Below, piece by piece: positions 27,608 through 34,331 of a DNA stretch of 64,000 nucleotides; positions within the stretch are counted from its first letter, which is position 1, and the number at the start of each line of letters is the position of its first letter. The stretch is from NCBI RefSeq assembly GCF_042646425.1, contig NZ_JBHRTR010000034.1, positions 372,001-436,000 of the forward strand. The letters run 5' to 3'. This DNA is from Marinibaculum pumilum (GTDB lineage Bacteria; Pseudomonadota; Alphaproteobacteria; Ferrovibrionales; Ferrovibrionaceae). Under the pieces are notes generated by a model. That model did no database searches and was not told the DNA's origin. It saw nothing but the letters and a program-made list of their open reading frames with translations. A program made the position numbers and the translations under genes.

Positions 27608-28261
27608 ATGAGCCAGTCCGGTGCGCAGGGCCAAGACCTTGACCAGGACTATGCCGGCGCCGGCTACAACCGGAAGCTCGGCTTCGGCGCGAAGCCGGCG
27701 CTGATCCTGATCGATTTCGTGGAGGCCTATTTCGACAAGGGCTCGCCGCTCTACGCCGATGTCGAGGACACCCTGGCCTCGGGCCTGCGGGTGCTGGAGG
27801 CGGCCCGCGCGGCCCGGGTGCCGGTGATCTTCACCAATGTCGTCTTCCATCCCAGCGGCATCAATGGGGGCATCTTCATGCGCAAGGTGCCGAACCTGAA
27901 GCTGATGGCCGAGGGCGAACCGATGGGCGCCTGGCCGAAGGGGCTGGAGCCGCGGCCGGAAGAACTGGTGATCTCCAAGCAGTACCCCTCCGCCTTCTTC
28001 GGCACCAGCCTGTCCTCCACCCTGACCGCGAACGGCATCGATACCCTGGTGATGACCGGCCTGACGACTTCGGGCTGCGTGCGCGCCACCTGCATCGACG
28101 CCTGCTCCCACGGCTTCGTGCCGATCGTGGTGCGGGAGGCGGTCGGCGACCGCGACGACCGCCCGCACGAGGCCAACCTGTTCGACATGAACGCGAAATA
28201 TGCCGACGTGGTGGGCGAGCAGGAGGCGATCGACTATTTCCGCCGCCTGGACAACCAGTGA
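27608..28261 (+). CDS. Isochorismatase-fold amidohydrolase (N-carbamoylsarcosine amidase-like), copy 2
   Basis: A 217-residue cysteine hydrolase. The triad is Asp36 (LILIDFVEAYF), Lys124 (LVISKQYPSAFFGT) and Cys157 in GLTTSGCVRAT, the motif typical of N-carbamoylsarcosine amidohydrolase relatives. It should release ammonia and CO2 from an N-carbamoyl compound made by HyuAB. ATG at 27608 follows GGGAGGAACGG. It sits 123 bp after hyuB copy 2, past the stem-loop, and before a pair of inverted mobile repeats. The exact substrate (N-carbamoylsarcosine, another N-carbamoyl amino acid, biuret-like) cannot be read from sequence. Confidence 0.9.
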   Translation: MSQSGAQGQDLDQDYAGAGYNRKLGFGAKPALILIDFVEAYFDKGSPLYADVEDTLASGLRVLEAARAARVPVIFTNVVFHPSGINGGIFMRKVPNLKLMAEGEPMGAWPKGLEPRPEELVISKQYPSAFFGTSLSSTLTANGIDTLVMTGLTTSGCVRATCIDACSHGFVPIVVREAVGDRDDRPHEANLFDMNAKYADVVGEQEAIDYFRRLDNQ

Positions 28262-28307
28262 CGGGGGCGGGCACCGGAAAGATGCGCCGCCGTCGCGCAC
28301 AGCTTGT

Positions 28308-28418
28308 CCGTCATCCTCGGCCGCCGAGCCGAGGATCCCAGCGCCGGCATCGACGCTGCACCGTCCCACCACGTCACCGTCCCGTCGCGATCCTCGGCTC
28401 GGGGGCCGAGGATGACGG
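28308..28418. repeat. Two inverted copies of a 30-bp palindromic intergenic repeat
   Basis: The spacer after the second isochorismatase gene holds 30-bp units at 28308-28337 and 28389-28418 in opposite orientation, identical except for one base. Each unit is itself a hairpin built on ATCCTCGG/CCGAGGAT and ends in GTCATCC. About 51 bp of unrelated sequence lies between. The outer palindrome could fold into one long stem. The motif is related in form to the hairpin at 723-748 and looks like a non-coding mobile palindrome (REP/BIME-like). Confidence 0.8.
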
Positions 28419-28457
28419 AAACCGGGGAGTGGGCCGGGCTTTCTCGCGGCACGGGAC

Positions 28458-29870
28458 ATGATGAACACCTCAGCCGACACCCCCGACCGCACCGCCGCAC
28501 TGGCGGAATGGATCGCCGGCTTCCGGCCCGACGACCTCTCCGCGGCCGATCTGGACCGCCTGAAGGCGCTGCTGATCGACAATGCCGGCGTCACCCTGCG
28601 CGGCATGGCGCTGCCCTGGGGGCGGTCGCTGGCCGCCTTCGCGCGGCCCTATCGCGGCCAGGGCCCCTGCCGGATCTACGGCACGCCGCTGATGGTGCCG
28701 CCCACGGTGGCGGGGCTGGCCAATGCCACGGCGGCGCACGGGCTGGAACTCGACGACACCCATGACGAGAGCATCACGCATCCCGGCGCGGTGGTGATCG
28801 CCACCGCCATCGCCGTGGGCACGGCCGAGCGTCGCGGCGGGCCGGAGGTGCTGGCGGCGATCGCCCTGGGCTACGAGGCAATGGCGCGGGTCGGCATGGC
28901 GACCGGCGCCGACCATATCCTGGAGCATGGCTGGCATCCGACCGCCCTGTTCGGCGGCTTCGGCGCCGCCGCGACGGCGGCGCGGCTGATGCGGCTGGAG
29001 GCGGACGGGCTGATGGATGCCTGGGGCCTGATGCTGTCGATGGCCGGCGGCTCCATGCAGTTCAGCCAGGACGCCGCCCGCACCACGGTGAAGCGGCTGC
29101 ATGGCGGCTATGGCGCGCATAACGGCATCATGGCGGTGCAGCTCGCCGCACAGGGCATTGCCGGGCCGCGACAGGCCTTCGACGGCCGCTACGGGCTGTG
29201 CAACATCTTCGGCGCCAGGCCGCGGCTGGACCGGCTGCTGCCGCCCGGCGCGTCCGGCGGGGCCGCGGAGGCGCTGCAGATCCACCGCATCAGCCTGAAG
29301 CCCTATCCCTGCTGCCGGCTGTTCCATTCCACCCTGGATGCCCTGGCGGAGGTGACCGACGGCTACAGCCTGGCCACCGACCGCATCGCGGGCCTGACCG
29401 TCGGCGGGCCGGACGCACTCCTGACCCAGCACATGCTGACCCGGCCGACCTCGATGATGGCGGCGCAGTACAGCCTGCCCTTCACCCTGGGCGCCGCCCT
29501 GGTGCAGGGGCCGCGCGACTATGCCGCCTTTGCCGACGACCGGCTGGGCGACCCGCAGGTCCTGGCGCTGGCCGACCGTGTCTCGGCGCGGGCCGACCCG
29601 GAGATGCAGGCGGCCTTCCCGGCGCATTTCGGCAGCTGGGTGGAACTGGCCCTGACCGACGGCTCGACCCGGCGTGCGTCGGTGCTGGACAGCTACGGCA
29701 CGGTGGCCAACCCGATGCCGCGTTCGGCGGTGGAGGAGAAGTGCGCCGCCCTGGCGGCCGAGGGGCTGCCCGGCTTCGACATGGCGGCCTTCGTCGACGC
29801 CGTGGACCGCCTGGACCGCGGCGCCGGCCTGGACGGGATGACCGACCTTTTCGTGGCGGCGACGGAATAG
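28458..29870 (+). CDS. MmgE/PrpD family protein
   Basis: A 470-residue member of the MmgE/PrpD (2-methylcitrate dehydratase/iminodisuccinate epimerase) superfamily. Diagnostic segments are DNAGVTLRGM near the N-terminus, ANATAAHGLELDDTHDESITHPG (about 90-115), GWHPTALFGGFGAAATAARL and the C-terminal DSYGTVANPMPRSAVEEKC. These proteins act as dehydratases, isomerases or epimerases on small carboxylates. In a hydantoin setting a racemase or epimerase role is imaginable, but that is inference. ATG at 28458; an immediately following ATG at 28461 is equally possible. It follows the inverted repeats and precedes the YrdC-like gene. Confidence 0.87.
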   Translation: MMNTSADTPDRTAALAEWIAGFRPDDLSAADLDRLKALLIDNAGVTLRGMALPWGRSLAAFARPYRGQGPCRIYGTPLMVPPTVAGLANATAAHGLELDDTHDESITHPGAVVIATAIAVGTAERRGGPEVLAAIALGYEAMARVGMATGADHILEHGWHPTALFGGFGAAATAARLMRLEADGLMDAWGLMLSMAGGSMQFSQDAARTTVKRLHGGYGAHNGIMAVQLAAQGIAGPRQAFDGRYGLCNIFGARPRLDRLLPPGASGGAAEALQIHRISLKPYPCCRLFHSTLDALAEVTDGYSLATDRIAGLTVGGPDALLTQHMLTRPTSMMAAQYSLPFTLGAALVQGPRDYAAFADDRLGDPQVLALADRVSARADPEMQAAFPAHFGSWVELALTDGSTRRASVLDSYGTVANPMPRSAVEEKCAALAAEGLPGFDMAAFVDAVDRLDRGAGLDGMTDLFVAATE

Positions 29871-29925
29871 ACCGCGCGGGTGCGACCCGATGCGGCCAGT
29901 GACAATCGCGTAGAAGGAGGAAACT

Positions 29926-30654
29926 TTGGCCCAGGTTGATGACAGGCAGGTCGGCGAGTGGAAGGGCGCGGCCCTGCAGGAGAAGGCGAAGGAAGTGGTC
30001 GACGTGATTGCCGGCGGCGGCGTGGCGATCATCCCGCTGGACGTGGCCTATGGCATCGTCGGCAACGGCGAAGCGGCGATCAAGAAGATCTTTACCGCCA
30101 AGAACCGCTCCTACGAGAAGCCCTCGGGCTGCTTCTCGAACTGGGAGATCTTCAACGAGATCCAGATCACCGACCAGCGCCAGAAGGACGTGGTGAAGGC
30201 GATCATCCTCGACAACGACCTGCCGTTCTCCACCGTGGCACCGTTCCGCGACGACCATCCGTTCTTCAAGAATGTCGCGCCGTTCGTTCTGCAGAATTCC
30301 ACCAAGGCCGGCACCATCGACATGCTGCTGAATGCCGGGCCGTTCCACGACGCGATGACGACCCTGGCCTGGTCGCGGCAGATGCCGATCCTGGGCTCCT
30401 CGGCCAATACCTCCCTGACCGGGTCGAAGTACCGGCTGGAGGATATCGACGCGCCGGTCCGCGCAGCCGCCGACATCCAGGTCGATGGCGGCTTGAGCAA
30501 GTACCACAACCCGGAGGGGCTCTCCTCGACCATCGTGGACCTGCGCACCTTCAAGACCTGGCGCCGCGGTGTCTGTTACGATCGTATCGCGGCGATCCTG
30601 AAGAAGGATTTCGACATCGATCTCTACGAACTGGGCATGGCCACCGCGTCCTGA
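29926..30654 (+). CDS. YrdC/Sua5-like domain protein
   Basis: A 242-residue protein of the Sua5/YrdC/YciO fold, whose best-known members bind ATP, bicarbonate and threonine to make threonylcarbamoyl-AMP for tRNA, or handle carbamoyl transfer in HypF. Family marks are visible: IPLDVAYGI (36-44, cf. PTDTVYGL), the basic motif KNRSYEKP (59-66, cf. KxRxxxKP) and GSSANTS (157-163, cf. SAN). Several spacings differ from housekeeping tRNA enzymes, so it is probably a specialised paralogue. TTG at 29926 is behind AAGGAGG. It lies between MmgE/PrpD and an isochorismatase gene, 55 bp after the former, implying a role with carbamoyl or carboxy-amino chemistry. Confidence 0.8.
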   Translation: MAQVDDRQVGEWKGAALQEKAKEVVDVIAGGGVAIIPLDVAYGIVGNGEAAIKKIFTAKNRSYEKPSGCFSNWEIFNEIQITDQRQKDVVKAIILDNDLPFSTVAPFRDDHPFFKNVAPFVLQNSTKAGTIDMLLNAGPFHDAMTTLAWSRQMPILGSSANTSLTGSKYRLEDIDAPVRAAADIQVDGGLSKYHNPEGLSSTIVDLRTFKTWRRGVCYDRIAAILKKDFDIDLYELGMATAS

Positions 30655-30701
30655 CGGGCCGGCCCGGCGGGACCAATGAGCAGGTGAAGGAGCAGGATGA
30701 G

Positions 30702-31334
30702 ATGAGCGACGATTACAGCGAGGCAAGCTACGGCGCGCGGCCGGTGGGCTGGGGGCGCAAGCCGGCGGTGCTGGTGGTGGATTTCCAGGTCGCCTTCACC
30801 AGGCCGGAATACCCGCTGGGCCGGTCGGAGCATATCCACGAAGCGGTCGAGAAGACGTCGGAACTGCTGAAGATCGCCCGCAAGTGCGGCGTGCCGGTCG
30901 CCTCCTGCTACACCGCCTATCACAGCCAGCGCGACATCCCGTACTGGAAGATCGACGCGGTGCACGATCATTTCTACTACGGCCACCCGTCCACCGCGAT
31001 GGACGAGCGGATCGCCGAGCCCGACTACGACTACATCTTCTGCAAGTCGGCGCCGTCGATCTTCTTCCAGACCCCGGTGACCACCTTCCTGGCGAAGCAG
31101 GGCGTCGACACGGTGGTGCTGACCGGCTGCACGACCTCGGGCTGCGTGCGCGCCTCCGCCATCGACAGCTTCTCCTACGGCTATCGCACCATCGTGGCGG
31201 AGGATTGCTCCGGCGATATCGAGGAGGGGCCGCACCGCGACAATCTCCGCGACATCGGCCGCCGCTATGTCGACGTCATGCCGTCGGCAGAGGTGGTGAA
31301 GGCGTTCGAGGACTACCGCAAGCGCAACGACTGA
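30702..31334 (+). CDS. Isochorismatase-fold amidohydrolase (N-carbamoylsarcosine amidase-like), copy 3
   Basis: A 210-residue cysteine hydrolase with triad Asp27 (VLVVDFQVAF), Lys115 (YIFCKSAPSIFFQT) and Cys148 (GCTTSGCVRAS). The TTSGCVRA motif is shared with copy 2. A Cys at 143 immediately precedes the motif and Cys114 neighbours the lysine, differences that may tune specificity. ATG at 30702 follows GAAGGAGCAGG. It is the last gene of the plus-strand nitrogen region; the lower-G+C island starts right after. Three such enzymes in one locus imply several carbamoyl or amide intermediates or a broad substrate range. Confidence 0.9.
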   Translation: MSDDYSEASYGARPVGWGRKPAVLVVDFQVAFTRPEYPLGRSEHIHEAVEKTSELLKIARKCGVPVASCYTAYHSQRDIPYWKIDAVHDHFYYGHPSTAMDERIAEPDYDYIFCKSAPSIFFQTPVTTFLAKQGVDTVVLTGCTTSGCVRASAIDSFSYGYRTIVAEDCSGDIEEGPHRDNLRDIGRRYVDVMPSAEVVKAFEDYRKRND

Positions 31335-31441
31335 CGGGCAGACGGAGGCGGCGGATCTCAAACATGACGCAGATTTGCGCCGTCAGACAAATTCTGCCGC
31401 GTTGGCTTCAAGCCGAAGGCGGCTGAGCATATTGTCGATGG

Positions 31442-31849
31442 ATGGCAAAACGACCGCGGCAAGTTCCCCAGCGAGAACCGCTGACGACCGCACAGATCGA
31501 GCAAGCGATATACGTCGGCAGTCCGGAGCATAAGAAAGAGCGGTGGTGGGGTGGCTTGCCAGAGGCCTATGTCGGCCCGGACGGCGATGCGTCCCGTCCG
31601 GGCCGGCAGATTACCTCCGTCTGCGAACTGACGACCGAAGCGGAGCGTGACGAGGCCACGAACTGGGTCCGCACAGCTCTCAGAATGGGTCAATTCCGGT
31701 ATCGCGATGCCGACAAGGATTTTCCGGCTCACATTTGGTACCGAGACGAGGCGGGCCAGTTGTGGCAGGGTCGATGCGTGAATTCGGTCCTGGGCACCTA
31801 CAAGGGCTGGCCGGTCGACGAGGCAGAGAGAAGTGAAGATATCCGCTGA
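31442..31849 (+). CDS. Hypothetical protein, 135 residues, in a lower-G+C island
   Basis: I do not recognise this gene. The product is charged, soluble and tryptophan-rich, with a basic N-terminus and landmarks ERWWGGLPEAYVGPDGD (about 33-50), TEAERDEATNWVRTALRMG and a conserved-looking C-terminal GRCVNSVLGTYKGWPVDEAE. Its last 17 bp overlap the start of the next gene, so the two are translationally coupled. G+C and codon choice are clearly lower than in neighbouring operons, a sign of transfer. Coupled small-plus-large genes in islands are often toxin-antitoxin or defence modules; here that is only a suggestion. Confidence 0.7.
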   Translation: MAKRPRQVPQREPLTTAQIEQAIYVGSPEHKKERWWGGLPEAYVGPDGDASRPGRQITSVCELTTEAERDEATNWVRTALRMGQFRYRDADKDFPAHIWYRDEAGQLWQGRCVNSVLGTYKGWPVDEAERSEDIR

Positions 31850-33092
31850 CTGGCAGGAGGGTGCTCGGAACGCCGTTCCAGAGGAGCGCGCGACGGTCGC
31901 AGATCTCCGGATTTGGCTCAAAGGGCAGAATGTATGCATGCATCTGCATGGCGAAACACCTGCAGATCATTTGACTTTGCCCCTGTATCCCCTTGCGGAG
32001 GGGCTGATTTACAGCTGGTGGTCCCTTTTCGGCGGGCGCGATTGTCCTCTTTCGTTGATGAGACATCGCGGAGGTTTCGCGCTGCCAGATGTCCGAATGT
32101 CCTTTGACGGGGCAGCTTTTGAGATCGGTGCGTGGCAGCGCACCTATACCAATCCTGCCATTCGCTTCTGGAGCGGTCCGAGCGAATTGCTGGGCCGAGC
32201 CGAAGCGGAGGCCCGGCTCTCCGAGTTTGTGGAACTGGTGCTTGAGCGGTTGGGGGCGCTGGATATCGGATCCACAAGTGCGGCGTTGCGGTGGGAGCGG
32301 GTCAAGGCGTCGCTCGAGGATCAGGACGAAAAGTCGTTTTGTGAGTCGGCAGGAGCCCTCCAACTGGATCCCTATGAGATCAGCGATGACGAAGCTGAGA
32401 CGATTGACGGTGCATCGGAGATCTTCACCGGAGAGCCGCTGGCCGAATTCCTTTCCGGTGCCCGCTCAGTAAACCGGCCCAGGCTCATAAAGTGGGTTCG
32501 GCGTATGAAAGCTCGGCCAGGGTTTCGATCTCTCGTGGCTGACTTGCAGGATGTTGCAAAGCAGGTTGCCGTTTCTGCGCCACCCAAGACCTCTGAGCAA
32601 GCTTGGGCCCTTGGCTATCGGCGCGCGCGGGCGACGCGTCTGGCCTTGGGGCTGAATTCCAGCCGGCGGATTGGCTCGGTCCGAGATTTGGCAGAGCTTT
32701 TTGGGGCAGGGCCGGGATTCGATCTCGCACCGGAAACCGACGGGATACAGCTGCTGAGAGAAGATCGCGATGATGGAGTTCATCTTCACTTGAGGAAAGG
32801 AAGAACGTCGCGCAGCGACCCCGCCTATCTGTTTACGTTCGCCCGCGGCGTAGGCGATGCGCTTTGCTTTCCCGACCCTGACGTCGCTCCGGTGAACGAA
32901 CTCCATTTCGCCTACCGGCAAGCTAGCGGCAGGGCTTTTGCCGCAGAGTTCCTCGCGCCCGTGGAAGAAGTTTCCTCCATGCAGGCCGACGGCCATGACA
33001 GCTTTTCTATTGCAGGCGCATTTGGGGTCGGTACTCAGACCATCGCCCTGCAACTCGAGAACCGCGGACGGATCCTAGAGGTCTGCAAGTAG
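31833..33092 (+). CDS. Protein with degenerate ImmA/IrrE-like peptidase domain
   Basis: A 419-residue soluble protein. The N-terminal part (about 20-140) has PLYPLAEGLIYSWWSLFGGR and a Trp/Phe-rich segment unassigned to a function. The C-terminal part (about 255-415) follows the ImmA/IrrE layout: RRARATRLALGL, a helix AYLFTFARGVGDALCF (331-346), RQASGRAFAAEFLAP (362-376), and AGAFGVGTQTIALQLENRG. In active ImmA/IrrE enzymes the helix reads AHELGH; here Arg338, Gly339 and Asp342 replace the metal-binding His, Glu and His, so it should be a pseudo-peptidase. GTG at 31833 overlaps the preceding gene by 17 bp. Sampled 60-bp lines here run 55-65% G+C, below most of the window. Confidence 0.72.
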   Translation: MKISADWQEGARNAVPEERATVADLRIWLKGQNVCMHLHGETPADHLTLPLYPLAEGLIYSWWSLFGGRDCPLSLMRHRGGFALPDVRMSFDGAAFEIGAWQRTYTNPAIRFWSGPSELLGRAEAEARLSEFVELVLERLGALDIGSTSAALRWERVKASLEDQDEKSFCESAGALQLDPYEISDDEAETIDGASEIFTGEPLAEFLSGARSVNRPRLIKWVRRMKARPGFRSLVADLQDVAKQVAVSAPPKTSEQAWALGYRRARATRLALGLNSSRRIGSVRDLAELFGAGPGFDLAPETDGIQLLREDRDDGVHLHLRKGRTSRSDPAYLFTFARGVGDALCFPDPDVAPVNELHFAYRQASGRAFAAEFLAPVEEVSSMQADGHDSFSIAGAFGVGTQTIALQLENRGRILEVCK

Positions 33093-33194
33093 CGAAGCAG
33101 CGTCGAGGTTGCTTCTCGGTACTGGACTGTTTCAAGGGTTGCGGCCAGCACAATGTCGACGTGCTTCCCTCCAAGGAGGTTACCGAGCGCTTGC

Positions 33195-33704
33195 TCAGGT
33201 GCTGCGATCGCCGGCGTTGCCGGACCGGGGCACCGGCGAAAGCCTACCGAAGCGGCCGCCGCAGAACAGCAGCGGCTCCGCCGCGGGGTCCCGGCTGAGG
33301 CCGGTCACCCGGCCGATCAGGATGACATGGTCGCCGGCAGGGACCTCCGTCTCCAGGTCTGCGAAGAACCGGGCGACCGCGCCGGCGATGACGGGATGCC
33401 CGTCGCTTCGCGCGATCGGGTCGCGCAGCGACGGATCGCTGCGGCCGGCGAAATGCCAGGCAAGCGCCTCCATGTCATGGCGCAGCACATTGACGACATA
33501 GCGTCCCGCCTGCCGTACATGGCCCAGCATCCGGCAATCGCGCGACAATGACACGGAGATCAGCGGCGGCGACAGCGAGACCGACATGAAGGCGTTGGCG
33601 GTCATGCCGTGATCGCCGTCTTCGGTCGTGGTGGTGATCACGGTGACCCCGGTGGCGAAGCCGCCGAATGCCGCCCGCAGTGATGTCGGGTCGAGCTCAG
33701 GCAT
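33195..33704 (-). CDS. Flavin reductase (HpaC-like) of a two-component monooxygenase
   Basis: A 169-residue NAD(P)H:flavin oxidoreductase of the HpaC/DIM6 family that supplies reduced flavin to the HpaB-type oxygenase upstream. Typical features: FATGVTVITTTTEDGDHGMTANAFMSVSLSPPLISVSL (residues about 16-53) and the VNVLRHDMEALAWHFAG segment. ATG at 33704 overlaps the FAD-synthetase stop by 8 bp, so it is translationally coupled. It is the last gene of the leftward hpaB-like, FAD-synthetase, reductase operon. Confidence 0.92.
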   Translation of the reverse strand: MPELDPTSLRAAFGGFATGVTVITTTTEDGDHGMTANAFMSVSLSPPLISVSLSRDCRMLGHVRQAGRYVVNVLRHDMEALAWHFAGRSDPSLRDPIARSDGHPVIAGAVARFFADLETEVPAGDHVILIGRVTGLSRDPAAEPLLFCGGRFGRLSPVPRSGNAGDRST

Positions 33705-34311
33705 GGTGTCCCTGCAGGTCGTGGGAGAGCATGATCAGCCCTGCCAGGAAGGCGCCGGCCTCGCTTCTCAGCAGCTCGGCCGCGGCGCCGTCCTGTCCGG
33801 CTTCCCGCAGCGCCCTGATGCGGCTCGAAGAGACGACCTGGCCGGCGGCGCAGAGAACCGGGGCATGGACGATGGTGGGAAAGGCGCGGGCCAGCATCGC
33901 GACATTCCCCGCCTGGCCGGCGCCGAAGCGGAAATCGCCGCCGACATGGACCTCCCGCGGGCCGACCTGGCCCAGCGCGGCCAGGAATGTGGCGGCGCTG
34001 CGCGCGGCATAGGCCGCGGTGAACGGCGCGACGAGAATCCAGTCCGGTCCCAGCGCGGCGATACGGGCCAGCCGCTCGCCGAGCGGGGCCAGCGGCCGCG
34101 CCTTGCCGAAGGCCACCTTGGGCAGGGGGTCGAAGGTCCAGACCAGGGCAGGGACTTTCAACCTCCGGGCGCGGCCGATGGCGGCGGTGATCAGGGCCTG
34201 ATGGCCGCGATGAACGCCGTCGAAGCCGCCGATCGTGACCACGCTGGCGGGCAGGCGCAGATCGCCCTCGACGGCGATCCGCACCCGCGCCCCCTGATAG
34301 CCCGGCACCAT
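33697..34311 (-). CDS. Stand-alone FAD-synthetase (RibF N-terminal) domain protein
   Basis: A 204-residue nucleotidyltransferase matching the N-terminal FMN adenylyltransferase domain of RibF, making FAD from FMN and ATP. Motifs: TIGGFDGVHRGHQ with the HxGH nucleotide site (about 26-38), VHVGGDFRFGAGQAGN, and the SSSRIR motif near the C-terminus. The riboflavin-kinase domain of RibF (which brings the usual length above 300) is absent. It sits between the monooxygenase and its flavin reductase, so it probably provides FAD locally for that system. ATG at 34311 has a weak ribosome site, 20 bp after the upstream stop. Confidence 0.85.
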   Translation of the reverse strand: MVPGYQGARVRIAVEGDLRLPASVVTIGGFDGVHRGHQALITAAIGRARRLKVPALVWTFDPLPKVAFGKARPLAPLGERLARIAALGPDWILVAPFTAAYAARSAATFLAALGQVGPREVHVGGDFRFGAGQAGNVAMLARAFPTIVHAPVLCAAGQVVSSSRIRALREAGQDGAAAELLRSEAGAFLAGLIMLSHDLQGHHA

Positions 34312-34331
34312 CGCGCCGCGCCTGCCGCGGC

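Noticed and set aside
25730..28606. 958-codon minus-strand frame opposite hyuB copy 2 and the second isochorismatase-fold gene
   Set aside because: Runs through two real genes and the inverted repeats; composition is not protein-like.
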